A DNA stretch of 64,000 bases from Enterobacteriaceae bacterium. Lineage in GTDB: Bacteria > Pseudomonadota > Gammaproteobacteria > Enterobacterales > Enterobacteriaceae. The translations under genes were made by a program, and so were the position numbers. The DNA is taken from NCBI GenBank assembly GCA_031261005.1, contig JAISKF010000031.1:28004-92003 (forward strand). Direction: 5' to 3'. This document shows, one piece after another, positions 37,837 through 47,649 of the stretch. The notes under the pieces are model-generated. The model saw only the letters and a program-made list of their open reading frames with translations. It had not been told where the DNA came from and made no database searches. The number at the start of each line of letters is the position of its first letter. Within the stretch, counting starts at the first letter, position 1.

Positions 37837-37874
37837 AAACACCTCAAATCAACAAGAAAAATCGTCTTACCAAA

Positions 37875-37917
37875 TCAGGCAATAATAAGGGATCTGCCTG
37901 AAAACGGCACGATCCCT
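37875..37917 (-). promoter_or_regulatory. Overlapping stem-loops between uraA and hda
   Basis: Two inverted repeats interleave: TCAGGCA (37875-37881) with TGCCTGA (37895-37901), and AGGGATC (37888-37894) with GATCCCT (37911-37917). On the minus strand the second pair plus an inner TGCC/GGCA stem forms a long hairpin just after uraA, with a T-rich tail. The first pair is mutually exclusive with it. It is a likely uraA terminator with a competing fold. Confidence 0.5.
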
Positions 37918-37925
37918 ATTGTGTC

Positions 37926-39185
37926 TTATTGCTCGGTATGCGCTACCGCTTTTGGCAAAATCAGATTAAGCACAATGGCAATCACACCACACAGACTGAT
38001 GCCCTGTAATGAATACTCACCAAAGTTAAACACCATACCGCCAATACCGAATACCAAGACGATCGAAACAATACACAGATTACGGGCAATGGAAAGATCC
38101 ACTTTATTCTTCACCAGAATATTAATGCCGACCGCAGCGATAGAACCGAACAGCAACACCATAATACCGCCCATTACGACTGATGGAATGGTATTTAAAA
38201 AAGCGCCGATTTTACCGATAAATGACATAAATATCGCCCAACAAGCAGCGAACGTCATAATCACAGGATTAAAGTTACGTGTTAATGTCACTGCGCCGAT
38301 AACTTCCGCATAAGTGATACATGGCGGACCGCCAAAACATGCTGCCGCCGACGTTGCCAAGCCGTCACCGCTTAATGTGCGATGCAAACCGGGATCTTTT
38401 GCATAATCTTTACCGGATACCGAACTGATTGCCATAATATCGCCGACATGTTCAATGGTTGGCGCGATAACGACAGGCAACATAAAAAGAATCGCCTGCC
38501 AGTGGAATTCCGGTGCAGTAAAATGAGGAATCGCAAACCACGGCGCATCAAGAACCGGTTGAAAATTCACCACGCCCATAAACAGAGCGACAATATAACC
38601 CACCACAATTCCTGACAGGATAGGAATCAAACGAAAAATTCCTTTTGCCCATACCGCAACTAATAGCGTGGTCAGTAACGAGATCATTGAGATAATGATG
38701 GCTGAACTGTAGTCAGGAAGCAAAACAGCACCGCCATCGCCGCTCTTACCCAGAGCCATATTTACCGCAGCAGGCGCGAGTGTCAGACCAATAATAGCGA
38801 TCATTGGACCAGTCACTACCGGCGGCAATAAGCGATCAATAATTGAAGATCCGCGCAGCTTGATCAAACCGCCGAAGATCATATACATCACCCCCGCAGC
38901 AAACAGACCGCCCATCGTAGCAGGAATACCCCAAGTCTGGACGCCGTAGCTAATCGGTACAATGAATGCAAAAGAGGAAGCTAAGAAGACAGGCACTTTG
39001 CCTTTGGTACAAAGTTGGAATAACAAAGTCCCTAAACCGGCAGTAAATAGTGCGACGTTGGTATCTAATCCGGTAATCAACGGTACTAACACTAATGCCC
39101 CGAATGCGACAAACAGCATTTGTGCACCTACCAGTACGTTTTGCCATGCAGGCGGCTGCGCGCTGGTTATTGACGGTTGTTGCAT
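37926..39185 (-). CDS. uraA: Uracil:H+ symporter UraA
   Basis: This 419-residue nucleobase/cation symporter-2 family transporter has about 14 helices. Conserved segments are LFVAFGALVLVPLITGLDTN, AIIGLTLAPAAVN and CFGGPPCITYAEVIGAVTLT, with the substrate Glu in IAPTIEHVGDI. The frame extends upstream to 39251, but the ATG at 39185 (MQQPSITS) has AGAGG upstream and fits the family. upp lies upstream on the same strand, so uracil import and salvage form an operon. Confidence 0.95.
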   Translation of the reverse strand: MQQPSITSAQPPAWQNVLVGAQMLFVAFGALVLVPLITGLDTNVALFTAGLGTLLFQLCTKGKVPVFLASSFAFIVPISYGVQTWGIPATMGGLFAAGVMYMIFGGLIKLRGSSIIDRLLPPVVTGPMIAIIGLTLAPAAVNMALGKSGDGGAVLLPDYSSAIIISMISLLTTLLVAVWAKGIFRLIPILSGIVVGYIVALFMGVVNFQPVLDAPWFAIPHFTAPEFHWQAILFMLPVVIAPTIEHVGDIMAISSVSGKDYAKDPGLHRTLSGDGLATSAAACFGGPPCITYAEVIGAVTLTRNFNPVIMTFAACWAIFMSFIGKIGAFLNTIPSVVMGGIMVLLFGSIAAVGINILVKNKVDLSIARNLCIVSIVLVFGIGGMVFNFGEYSLQGISLCGVIAIVLNLILPKAVAHTEQ

Positions 39186-39344
39186 AGAATAAACCTCTAG
39201 TTTGAGAGTCAAGATATTATGTATGCGCCGCGATTTCAGAGGTTTAAACAAGCGGCGAGGGATTCACAGCAACGTCCTTGTCACTCATACCTGTGGCAAA
39301 TCAGTAACGACTATTTAATCGTAGTCGAATTATTTGCCGGTAAA

Positions 39345-39405
39345 ACTTATCTATTCGTAATAGCCTATTTATTCGTAAAATTTATCTGTTCGTAAAACTT
39401 ATTTA
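39345..39405. repeat. Three short direct repeats after upp
   Basis: TATCTATTCGTAA, TATTTATTCGTAA and TATCTGTTCGTAA recur with about 19-bp period directly past the upp stop. They look like slippage expansions in a transcribed 3' region; no function is apparent. Confidence 0.5.
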
Positions 39406-40025
39406 GTACCAAAGATCTTATCACCGGCATCACCCAGACCCGGAATGATATAACCGTTTTCATTTAAGCCTAAGTCGATAGAAGCCGTGTATAATTCAAC
39501 GTCAGGGTGCGCTTTTTCCAACGCAGCGAGACCCTCCGGTGCAGCAACTAACACCAGCACTTTGATCGCGTGACAGCCCGCTTTCTTCAATAGATCGATA
39601 GTCGCGATCATTGAACCGCCGGTTGCCAGCATGGGATCAACCACCAGCGCCATACGCTCATCAATATTGGAAACTAACTTTTGGAAATACGGGACTGGTT
39701 TCAGTGTTTCTTCATCACGATAAACACCCACCACACTGATACGCGCGCTTGGCACATGCTCAAGAACACCGTCCATCATGCCAAGACCGGCACGTAAGAT
39801 CGGCACTACAGTAATTTTCTTACCTTTAATTTGATCAACTTCAACCGGACCATTCCAGCCGTTAATTGTTACTTTTTCAGTTTCTAAATCTGCGGTTGCT
39901 TCATAAGTGAGTAAGCTGCCGACTTCTGCGGCTAATTCACGAAACCGTTTAGTGCTAATGTCGCCTTCACGCATCAGACCAAGTTTATGTTTAACTAGCG
40001 GATGCTTAACTTCAACGATTTTCAT
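39399..40025 (-). CDS. upp: Uracil phosphoribosyltransferase Upp
   Basis: This 208-residue enzyme converts uracil and PRPP to UMP. The PRPP-binding loop is [39 protein letters not shown] and the C-terminal [20 protein letters not shown] are family hallmarks. It is first gene of upp-uraA. Confidence 0.97.
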   Translation of the reverse strand: MKIVEVKHPLVKHKLGLMREGDISTKRFRELAAEVGSLLTYEATADLETEKVTINGWNGPVEVDQIKGKKITVVPILRAGLGMMDGVLEHVPSARISVVGVYRDEETLKPVPYFQKLVSNIDERMALVVDPMLATGGSMIATIDLLKKAGCHAIKVLVLVAAPEGLAALEKAHPDVELYTASIDLGLNENGYIIPGLGDAGDKIFGTK

Positions 40026-40211
40026 CTATTCTTTCCCCGTATCGCAGATGTTGCAGATGGTGCTAGCTGCTTGCAGATAGTTCGTAGCTGCACTGCCGTT
40101 CAAAAAAATCGGGGAATTATACCTGATAGCAAGTTAAATAGGTACGAGCCAGACACACTTTTGCGAAACAGACAAGAGAGCTGAGGATTTTTTCTTCATA
40201 TCTTGTGCGAT

Positions 40212-40321
40212 GGGGAAATAAGAATTTCAAGCAATGACATATTTTTTCGTAGAGGCGGCAACCTGCCGCCTCTATGGATTATTAATCTATTGTTTTTACC
40301 ATTTTCTTATCCAATCTTGAG
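40212..40321. repeat. Dispersed repeat, short copy 9
   Basis: A short derivative with one GC block (CGTAGAGGCGGCAACCTGCC then GCCTCTATGG) and a right end CTTATCCAATCTTGAG. It abuts copy 10 head to tail, between upp and the type I secretion genes. Confidence 0.7.
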
Positions 40322-40485
40322 ATTTATCACAATAAATTTCAATCAATTACATATTTTTTCGTAGGGGCGGCAACCTGCCGCCCGCCAAACTACTGTGAAA
40401 TCAACGGGCGGCAGATTGCCGCCACTACGGATAATTCTTTATTAGTAATCTATTATTCTCGCTATTTCTTTATCCAAATCAGAGA
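40322..40485. repeat. Dispersed repeat, copy 10
   Basis: A longer copy with both GC blocks (CGTAGGGGCGGCAACCTGCC then GCCC; CGGGCGGCAGATTGCCGCC) and the linker CAAACTACTGTGAAATCAA. The right end TTTATCCAAATCAGAG lies 6 bp from the stop codon of the HlyD-type gene. Together with copy 9 it marks the upp side of the secretion-gene insertion. Confidence 0.72.
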
Positions 40486-40490
40486 ATAAA

Positions 40491-41735
40491 TTAACGCTCT
40501 CTAAACGCTTCGCGCGCTTTCATCACTGGTTTCAGGATATAGTCGAGGATTGTTTTTTCACCGGTGCGAATTTCAACGGTGGCGATCATGCCAGGAATAA
40601 TCGGAAATTCTTTACCATTTTTCACGATTAACACCGATTTGTCGGTACGCACCATCACGCGGTAATAAGTATTATCACCGCGACCTTGACGCGCACGCTC
40701 TTCATCTTTTAACGCATCGGGGCTAATCAGCTCAACAACGCCATTTAAACCGCCGTAAATAGCATAATCATAAGCGGTAATTTTAACCGTTGCTGGTAAA
40801 CCCGGACGCAAAAAAGCCACATCAGAAGGTTTGATTTTCGCTTCAACCAATAACTGATCATCAAGCGGGATAATCGACATGATCGTTCCGCCCTGCTGAA
40901 TAACACCGCCAACGGTAGTCACGTTAATATTACTCACCGTGCCATGTACTGGCGCAACAATCGTGGTGCGGTTCATCACATCTTCACGAGCTGCTACGTT
41001 TTCAATAGACTGCGCTAATTCACTTTCAAACTTGGTCAGTTCGGTATTGGCTTCAGTACGGAATTTATTTTTACGTTCAGCAATTTGCAGGCGGAATTCA
41101 TTCGCCTGACGTTTCATTCTTAACAGTTCAACTTCTGACATCAATCCTTTGTGTACCAGCGGTTCAGACATGCTGATTTCACTTTCCGCTAATTTCAGAC
41201 TGGTTTCTAAAGTTTTCACTCCCTCGTCTAACCCTTTTTTGCGCGCATTATAGGCTTGAGTTTCATCTTGCACGATGGAATCCACATCACGCACTTCCGG
41301 CGGAAAGATCAACGGTGTGCCATAGGCTTCAGCACGCAATCGGGCAACTGCACCTTTTAAGCCCAGCACTTTGGATACACCCTCACGGTGTACTGCACCT
41401 GCACGATTCGAGTCAATTTTGAGTAACACTTGTCCTTTTTCTACAATGTCACCCTCGCGGACATTCAACTCTTCCAGAATACCGCCTTCCAGACTTTGAA
41501 TAACCTGCTCATGCGATGCCGGAATCACCAGCCCTTCGCCCTGAGTCACTTCTTCAACCATCGCAAATTTAGCCCAAATAATGGCAACCACAAAAATTGC
41601 GATCATTAAATATAAAACGATCGAACTGTATGGCGTTTTTTGCTCAACTAAGGCTTCCTGCAAGCTACGCATAAACGGTAAATCGCTTGATTTTATTTCG
41701 CCCGTTGCGCGGGGTTGTTCAGTATTTTTACTCAT
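40491..41735 (-). CDS. Type I secretion membrane fusion protein (HlyD/LapC type)
   Basis: This 414-residue protein has one N-terminal membrane helix (IVLYLMIAIFVVAIIWAKFA) and a lipoyl/barrel-sandwich part (EELNVREGDIVEKGQVLLKI). A long coiled-coil hairpin spans about 130-260, then IVAPVHGTVSNINVTTVGGV and a beta-barrel. HlyD-type proteins connect an ABC exporter to a TolC-like outer membrane channel. Its ABC partner lies directly upstream on the same strand, 71 bp away. No TolC homologue and no substrate gene is in the window. Confidence 0.9.
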   Translation of the reverse strand: MSKNTEQPRATGEIKSSDLPFMRSLQEALVEQKTPYSSIVLYLMIAIFVVAIIWAKFAMVEEVTQGEGLVIPASHEQVIQSLEGGILEELNVREGDIVEKGQVLLKIDSNRAGAVHREGVSKVLGLKGAVARLRAEAYGTPLIFPPEVRDVDSIVQDETQAYNARKKGLDEGVKTLETSLKLAESEISMSEPLVHKGLMSEVELLRMKRQANEFRLQIAERKNKFRTEANTELTKFESELAQSIENVAAREDVMNRTTIVAPVHGTVSNINVTTVGGVIQQGGTIMSIIPLDDQLLVEAKIKPSDVAFLRPGLPATVKITAYDYAIYGGLNGVVELISPDALKDEERARQGRGDNTYYRVMVRTDKSVLIVKNGKEFPIIPGMIATVEIRTGEKTILDYILKPVMKAREAFRER

Positions 41736-41806
41736 TGTTCCCTCAATTCTGTCGATAAATTCAATCAGTCTATATTCAGTGTCTTATAGTCGATGTTTTA
41801 TCTTTT

Positions 41807-43984
41807 CTAGTGCGCCTTATCTTTCGCTTTCAACGCGGCAATGACTTCATCTTTAGGACCATCAGCAACGACTTTCCCGTCATCTAAAACAATCAGTCGA
41901 TCAACCAGTTCCAATAGTGAAAAACGGTGCGTTACCACAACTAATGTCTGGTCTGTCACCATCGTTTTAAGCTGGCGAATAAATTGCAACTCAGTCATGG
42001 CGTCCATTGAACTGGTCGGTTCGTCCATCATTAATATTTTTGGTCGCAATAGCAAACAACGCGCCAGTGAAACCAACTGTTTTTGCCCGCCGGATAAACC
42101 ATTCCCCATTTCGCCTAACGGCATTTCAAAACCAAACGGGTGACGCATGGCGATTTTATCCAGCCCCGTCATTTTGACGGCACGTAAGAATTCATCGGTG
42201 GTTGCGGACGGATTACCAATAATTACATTTTCGCGCAACGTACCATAAAACAGTCGGCTATCTTGCCCGACATAACCGACAGCACCGCGCCAGTCAGCAG
42301 GATCAATTTGGGTGGTATCCAAATTATCGATCAGCAGTTGCCCTTCATTTGGCTGGAACAAGCGCGCCATCACTTTAAGCAAAGTTGATTTACCGCTGCC
42401 GATACTGCCCAAGATCGCCACGCGCTCGCCTTGTTTGATGCTTATATTGATATTTTTCAGCACTTTTGGCGGGATCATCATCAGTGATGTTGGATAGCTA
42501 AAAGAGATATTTTTTAATCTTAAATCACCTGTAAACGTTGGTGATGGCAAATACTGAACCTTGTCATCGCGCTCAGTCGGCATATCCATTAACTGGTTCA
42601 GAGAACCAAGAGCGCTTTTCGCTTGCTGGAAACGAATCGCTAAACCCACCACCGCACCTAATGGCGCTAAAGTACGACCAGCAAGGATCACCGCACCAAT
42701 CATTGCACCCATCGTCAGTTCACCGGCGTGGATCAGATAAACGCCCCAAACCACAATCACAACAGTCATGATTTGCTGCACAAATGAAACGAAAGTCGTG
42801 GTCAAACTGGAAAGCGCTTTAGATTTCATCGACGTCGCCGCCGCCAGCGCACTGAATGCTTCCCAGCGGCGCTGCATTACGCCCTCACCTTGTGCAGCTT
42901 TCAGTGTTTCCAGACCGTCAATCGTTTCGATTAATAGCCCCTGTTTTAACGAAATTTCACGCATATTCTCTTTAATATTGCGCGCCAGCGGCACCTGAAT
43001 ACACACCGCCGCAATTAAAATCACCGGCACAGCGCAAAGCGGAACAAACACCAGCGGACCGCCGACTAAATAGATGACAAACAGGAACAACGCACAGAAA
43101 GGAATATCAGAGAGCGTCGAAAGCGTTGCAGAAGTAACAAAATCACGGACAGATTCAAACTCGCGTAACTGGTTAGCAAAAGAACCCGATGACTGCGGTT
43201 TGTATTCCATACGAATGGACATCACCTGTTTAAACAGCACCGAGCCAAGCAATAAATCAGCTTTTTTTCCTGCCACATCAAACAAGTGGGCTCGAATTTG
43301 ACGAGTAATAAATTCAAAAACAATAGCGATAATAACCCCAATCGCCAAAGACCATAATGTGACATAGGCTTGCGTTGGTACTACGCGGTCATACACGTTC
43401 ATAGTGAAGAACGTTGATGCCAGCGTCAAAACGTTTGCCAGTGTTGCCGCCACTGCTGCGCTGGTAAAATAGTGGCGATAACGCCAAAGCGTGGAGAATA
43501 ACCAGTGCCCTTCCCGATTCACTTCCGGCAGAAAGTCATCACTGCGATCATCTAACGTTGGTTTCGGGTGACACAGCAACGCGTATCCCGCATACAGTTC
43601 GCTTAATGCTTCGCTGGTCAGCGTGACTTGCCCGCCATTACTTTCTGAGAGCAATAAATCATAAGACGGCTCTTTGCCTTTATTCTCATGGCGCTCGCTA
43701 AGAATGCAGCAAGTTCCGTCTTTCAACGAAAGAATAACGGGGAATAAATAAGAGGAAATATTATCCACATCACGTTTAACCCACGCAGCACCCATGCCGA
43801 CTTTTTCCAGCATCAGCAACGCCACTTGCGGCGATAATCTTTCTTCTCTGGGGAGTCCTGCATAAAGAACGCTTTGGCTTACCGGCTTATCATAATGAGA
43901 ACATAGCCATTGAACAGTCCAGAGCAAACTATCCCTGTGCATATCGATTGGTGATCCGACGATCGAGAATTCACTTTCACTCAT
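41807..43984 (-). CDS. Type I secretion ABC transporter (LapB/RTX type)
   Basis: This 725-residue exporter has an N-terminal C39-like domain (about 10-130), six transmembrane helices (about 170-440) and a nucleotide-binding domain. The latter has Walker A GSIGSGKSTLLK, signature LSGGQKQ, Walker B ILMMDEPTSSMD and the His switch VVVTHR. The C39-like domain has no catalytic Cys at its start (the stretch runs LLWTVQWLCSHYDKPVSQSV), so it should bind rather than cleave cargo, as in RTX and adhesin exporters. The pair is LapBC-like and probably exports a large adhesin or RTX protein encoded elsewhere. Confidence 0.9.
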   Translation of the reverse strand: MSESEFSIVGSPIDMHRDSLLWTVQWLCSHYDKPVSQSVLYAGLPREERLSPQVALLMLEKVGMGAAWVKRDVDNISSYLFPVILSLKDGTCCILSERHENKGKEPSYDLLLSESNGGQVTLTSEALSELYAGYALLCHPKPTLDDRSDDFLPEVNREGHWLFSTLWRYRHYFTSAAVAATLANVLTLASTFFTMNVYDRVVPTQAYVTLWSLAIGVIIAIVFEFITRQIRAHLFDVAGKKADLLLGSVLFKQVMSIRMEYKPQSSGSFANQLREFESVRDFVTSATLSTLSDIPFCALFLFVIYLVGGPLVFVPLCAVPVILIAAVCIQVPLARNIKENMREISLKQGLLIETIDGLETLKAAQGEGVMQRRWEAFSALAAATSMKSKALSSLTTTFVSFVQQIMTVVIVVWGVYLIHAGELTMGAMIGAVILAGRTLAPLGAVVGLAIRFQQAKSALGSLNQLMDMPTERDDKVQYLPSPTFTGDLRLKNISFSYPTSLMMIPPKVLKNINISIKQGERVAILGSIGSGKSTLLKVMARLFQPNEGQLLIDNLDTTQIDPADWRGAVGYVGQDSRLFYGTLRENVIIGNPSATTDEFLRAVKMTGLDKIAMRHPFGFEMPLGEMGNGLSGGQKQLVSLARCLLLRPKILMMDEPTSSMDAMTELQFIRQLKTMVTDQTLVVVTHRFSLLELVDRLIVLDDGKVVADGPKDEVIAALKAKDKAH

Positions 43985-44439
43985 TTATTTAATCCTAAAA
44001 TAAATCATCTAAAAACGATCCAATCGACAATGCTATATCCTGTATGGCTGGCTCGCCAGTAAAAACATACTTAACAGAATTGAAGATAAGAATTTTGCTC
44101 TATGATAAAAAATAAGCACAAAAAATTCAATAAATACAATTTATTTAGTTAATTAAACTAACATATAGAATATATTTTATGTTTACAGAATAATATAATG
44201 ATTATATAGGAATAATCGCATAAAAAACCAACATTCAAGTTCAATATATTATTCTATAAAAATAGATATTTTTTTACATATTCACTAAATAAAATATTAT
44301 TTTTAGCTAATTTAAGCTGAATTTTATTTTTGTTTAATAATGTAAATAAATCAATTTTCACCAACTTATTAGTCGTAATAACTCACCATATCGTGCCAAC
44401 AAGCTGCTCACTTTCCCGCAACCGGACAGAAATAACCAT
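43985..44439. other. AT-rich gene-free spacer between the secretion genes and purM
   Basis: About 450 bp with very high A+T (long runs such as TTTATTTAGTTAATTAAAC) and no credible reading frame. It should hold the secretion-operon promoter on the minus strand. Base composition differs clearly from both flanks and would suit silencing by H-NS-type proteins (inference). Confidence 0.5.
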
Positions 44440-44455
44440 AGGCAAACGTTTGCTA
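44440..44455 (+). promoter_or_regulatory. PurR operator upstream of purMN
   Basis: AGGCAAACGTTTGCTA fits 15 of 16 positions of the PurR consensus ANGCAANCGNTTNCNT. TATAAC at 44454-44459 could be the -10 element overlapped by the operator. purMN is a known PurR target in E. coli. Confidence 0.75.
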
Positions 44456-44514
44456 TAACTGGTAGAATTACGCCGTTTCTGGTTAATATCACCGATCTCC
44501 ATGGGGACCCCGCA

Positions 44515-45552
44515 GTGACCGATAAAACTTCTCTAAGCTACAAAGACGCTGGCGTTGACATTGACGCTGGTAACGCTCTCGTCGATCGAATCAAAGGTGT
44601 TGTAAAACAAACCCGCCGCCCTGAAGTAATGGGTGGACTTGGCGGTTTTGGAGCACTTTGCGCGCTACCGCAAAAATACCGCGAGCCAATTTTAGTTTCC
44701 GGCACTGATGGCGTTGGAACCAAATTACGTTTAGCTATGGATTTAAAACGCCACGATACCATCGGTATTGATTTAGTCGCTATGTGCGTTAATGACTTGA
44801 TTGTACAAGGCGCTGAACCGTTATTTTTCCTCGATTATTACGCTACCGGTAAACTTGATGTTGATACCGCTGCCCGTGTCGTTACCGGTATTGGCGAAGG
44901 CTGTAAGCAATCTGGCTGTGCGCTGGTCGGCGGTGAAACCGCTGAAATGCCGGGTATGTATCACGACGATGATTACGATGTCGCTGGCTTCTGTGTCGGT
45001 GTGGTCGAAAAATCTGAAATTATCGACGGCAGCAAAGTCACCGATGGCGATGTGCTGATTGCACTGGCTTCCAGCGGACCTCATTCCAACGGCTATTCGC
45101 TGGTACGTAAAATTCTCGAAGTAAGTAAAACTGATCCAGTAACAACACAATTAGCGGGTAAACCGCTGGCAGATCATTTACTGGCTCCGACTAAAATTTA
45201 TGTGAAATCCATTCTGACGATGCTGGAAACGATTGATGTTCACGCTATCGCTCATCTTACCGGCGGCGGTTTCTGGGAAAATATCCCGCGCGTGCTGCCG
45301 CAAGGTACTCAAGCGGTGATCGATGAATCTAGCTGGCAATGGCCGGAAGTCTTTAACTGGCTGCAACAAGCCGGTAATGTTACGCGCCATGAAATGTACC
45401 GCACCTTTAACTGCGGTGTCGGCATGATTATCGCGCTACCAGCGGATCGCGCAGATCAAGCGATCAAACAATTACAATCAACCGGCGAAACGGCTTGGAA
45501 AATTGGCAGTATCAAAGCCTCTTCTGCTGATGAGCAAGTGGTCATTCGCTAA
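44515..45552 (+). CDS. purM: Phosphoribosylformylglycinamidine cyclo-ligase PurM
   Basis: This 345-residue AIR synthetase is nearly identical in layout to E. coli Pur[41 protein letters not shown] and [18 protein letters not shown]. The start is GTG at 44515 behind ATGGGG. It overlaps purN in TAATG. In E. coli purM is the direct divergent neighbour of upp; here 4.5 kb with the type I secretion genes intervene. Confidence 0.97.
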   Translation: MTDKTSLSYKDAGVDIDAGNALVDRIKGVVKQTRRPEVMGGLGGFGALCALPQKYREPILVSGTDGVGTKLRLAMDLKRHDTIGIDLVAMCVNDLIVQGAEPLFFLDYYATGKLDVDTAARVVTGIGEGCKQSGCALVGGETAEMPGMYHDDDYDVAGFCVGVVEKSEIIDGSKVTDGDVLIALASSGPHSNGYSLVRKILEVSKTDPVTTQLAGKPLADHLLAPTKIYVKSILTMLETIDVHAIAHLTGGGFWENIPRVLPQGTQAVIDESSWQWPEVFNWLQQAGNVTRHEMYRTFNCGVGMIIALPADRADQAIKQLQSTGETAWKIGSIKASSADEQVVIR

Positions 45553-46190
45553 TGAAAAATATTGTTGTCCTGATCTCTGGCAGCGGCTCTAACTTGCAGG
45601 CAATCATTGATGCTTGCAACAGCGGTCAGATTAACGGAAAAATCAGCGCGGTATTCAGTAACGTGCCGGACGCTTATGGTTTGGTGCGCGCGCAGCAAGC
45701 AGGTATAAAAACCGAAGTTGTCGAACCGAAAAATTTTGCTAATCGCCTCGATTACGATCTGGCACTGGCTGATGCTATCGACAATTATGCACCTGATCTG
45801 GTCATTCTGGCTGGATATATGCGAATTCTCAGCCCGGCATTTGTGAGTCGCTATACCGGCAAAATGTTGAATATCCACCCCTCCCTGCTGCCGGAATATC
45901 CTGGCTTGCATACTCATCGCCGCGCGATGGAAAACGGCGACCGCGAACATGGCGCGACGATCCATTTCGTTACCGAAGAGTTAGACGGTGGTCCCATTAT
46001 TTTACAAGCTGCTGTACCGATAACCGCGCAAGACAGCGAAGCTGATGTGATGAAAAAAGTGCAAGTGCAAGAGCATCGTATCTATCCGTTAGTGGTTAGC
46101 TGGTTTGTTGATGGTCGCCTGACCATGCGCGACGGCAAAGCCTTAATGGATCATCAAGCGCTGCCAGCTCACGGGCATACTGAAAAATAA
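45552..46190 (+). CDS. purN: Phosphoribosylglycinamide formyltransferase PurN
   Basis: This 212-residue enzyme transfers the formyl group of 10-formyl-THF to GAR. Key motifs are ISGSGSNLQAIIDAC, LAGYMRILSPAF and MLNIHPSLLPEYPGLHTHRR (catalytic Asn and His), with the Asp in VTEELDGGPII. It is translationally coupled to purM. Confidence 0.96.
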   Translation: MKNIVVLISGSGSNLQAIIDACNSGQINGKISAVFSNVPDAYGLVRAQQAGIKTEVVEPKNFANRLDYDLALADAIDNYAPDLVILAGYMRILSPAFVSRYTGKMLNIHPSLLPEYPGLHTHRRAMENGDREHGATIHFVTEELDGGPIILQAAVPITAQDSEADVMKKVQVQEHRIYPLVVSWFVDGRLTMRDGKALMDHQALPAHGHTEK

Positions 46191-46204
46191 TTCACTGAAA
46201 TATC

Positions 46205-46234
46205 ATGGGCAGCTTTTATCGCTGCCCATTTATT
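46205..46234 (+). terminator. purMN intrinsic terminator
   Basis: ATGGGCAGC, the loop TTTTATC, then GCTGCCCAT and TTATT: a 9-bp perfect stem 14 bp past the purN stop. Confidence 0.8.
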
Positions 46235-46268
46235 ACGCCACAATAATTCCTTTGACGAATTAATTAAC

Positions 46269-46446
46269 CGGAACCTCGGATAAAACGTTATATTATTACT
46301 TAATTTTCAAATAATTATGTTGCTTTCCGTAGTGCTGCCCGCACAAACCTCGGTGTAACCAACGGGCGGTTAACAACCGTCCCTACAAATTATTCTTAAT
46401 ATATTAATTTGTTGTTTTTACCATTTTCTTATTCAAACCTGAGATT
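46269..46446. repeat. Dispersed repeat, copy 11, intact ends
   Basis: GGAACCTCGGATAAA and CTTATTCAAACCTGAG bound a reverse-oriented copy with core GGGCGGTTAACAACCGTCCC. It occupies much of the 420-bp purN-epd gap. The remaining 165 bp up to epd contain only leader sequence. Confidence 0.7.
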
Positions 46447-46611
46447 AATTAACTTATACCCAACAGTTTTAAAAATAATAGGTATATCCTTAATTCCCCA
46501 CAAATAACGCTTGCCCGCCACATATCAATCTCACTAAGCTATGTTAATACTGTGGATAACAGCGAAGTATCCATTGTTATTTCAAAAAAGAATCAGTAAT
46601 TAAGGAATAAC

Positions 46612-47649
46612 ATGACTATCCGAGTCGCAATAAATGGTTTTGGCAGAATTGGCCGCAGCGTTTTACGTGCATTATATGAATCAGAGCGCCATCAACAAAT
46701 GCGTGTGGTGGCGATCAATGAACTGGCTGAGCCGAAAGGCATCGCCCACTTGCTGAAATATGATTCTACACATGGACGTTTTGCCCGTCAGGTTCGTCAG
46801 GAGGGGGATATGCTTTGGGTGGATAATGATGCAATTAAACTATTTCATCAGAAAGAAATTGCTAATCTGCCGTGGCAATCTCTTGATGTGGATATTGTGC
46901 TGGAATGCAGCGGCGTTTATGGCAGCCGCGCTGATGCGTTAGCGCATATCGCTTCCGGTGCGAAAAAAGTGCTGTTCTCCCACCCGGCGGATCACGATCT
47001 CGATGCCACCATTGTTTACGGCGTAAATCATCATACTTTGCGTGCTGAACATCGTATTGTATCCAATGCGTCTTGTACCACGAACTGTATTATTCCAGTG
47101 ATCAAATTACTAGATGATGCCTTTGAAATTCGCTCCGGTACAGTCACCACAATCCATGCAGCAATGAATGATCAACCGGTGATCGACGCTTATCACAAAG
47201 ACTTGCGCCGTACCCGCGCCGCCAATCAATCAATTATTCCCGTCGATACCAAATTAGCTGCTGGTATTACCCGTTTCTTCCCTAAATTCTGCGACCGCTT
47301 TGAAGCGATTTCCGTGCGTGTACCAACCATTAATGTTACCGCCATTGATTTAAGCGTCACGCTCGATGTGCCGGTTAATGTTGATGATGTTAATCGTTTG
47401 CTGAAACATGCGGCGGAAAATACGTTCTACGGCATTGTTGATTACACCGAACTGCCGCTGGTTTCTACTGATTTTAACCACGATCCGCACAGCGCGATTA
47501 TCGACGGCACACAAACCCGCGTCAGCGGGCAACATCTGGTCAAAATGCTGGTCTGGTGCGATAACGAGTGGGGATTTGCGAACCGCATGTTAGATACCAC
47601 ACTGGCAATGGCTGCCAGTGATAAGGAAGTTGTAAAAACAATAAATTAA
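46612..47649 (+). CDS. epd: D-erythrose-4-phosphate dehydrogenase Epd
   Basis: This 345-residue GapA-like dehydrogenase starts the pyridoxal-phosphate (DXP-dependent vitamin B6) pathway. It has the NAD-binding [20 protein letters not shown] and the catalytic Cys in [35 protein letters not shown] distinguishes Epd from GapA. The last ten residues ([10 protein letters not shown]) and stop lie in the left arm of a dispersed repeat and have no counterpart in E. coli Epd. The usual downstream partner pgk is absent here. Confidence 0.94.
   Translation: MTIRVAINGFGRIGRSVLRALYESERHQQMRVVAINELAEPKGIAHLLKYDSTHGRFARQVRQEGDMLWVDNDAIKLFHQKEIANLPWQSLDVDIVLECSGVYGSRADALAHIASGAKKVLFSHPADHDLDATIVYGVNHHTLRAEHRIVSNASCTTNCIIPVIKLLDDAFEIRSGTVTTIHAAMNDQPVIDAYHKDLRRTRAANQSIIPVDTKLAAGITRFFPKFCDRFEAISVRVPTINVTAIDLSVTLDVPVNVDDVNRLLKHAAENTFYGIVDYTELPLVSTDFNHDPHSAIIDGTQTRVSGQHLVKMLVWCDNEWGFANRMLDTTLAMAASDKEVVKTIN

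Noticed and set aside
40249..40435. GC-rich palindromic repeats considered as rho-independent terminators
   Set aside because: They belong to a dispersed element with conserved ends, lack T-runs after the stems and occur in both orientations, so calling each a terminator is not justified.
41807..43984. Bacteriocin-processing (C39 peptidase) exporter
   Set aside because: The N-terminal C39-like domain lacks the catalytic cysteine and no small leader peptide gene is nearby, so an RTX/adhesin-type exporter fits better.
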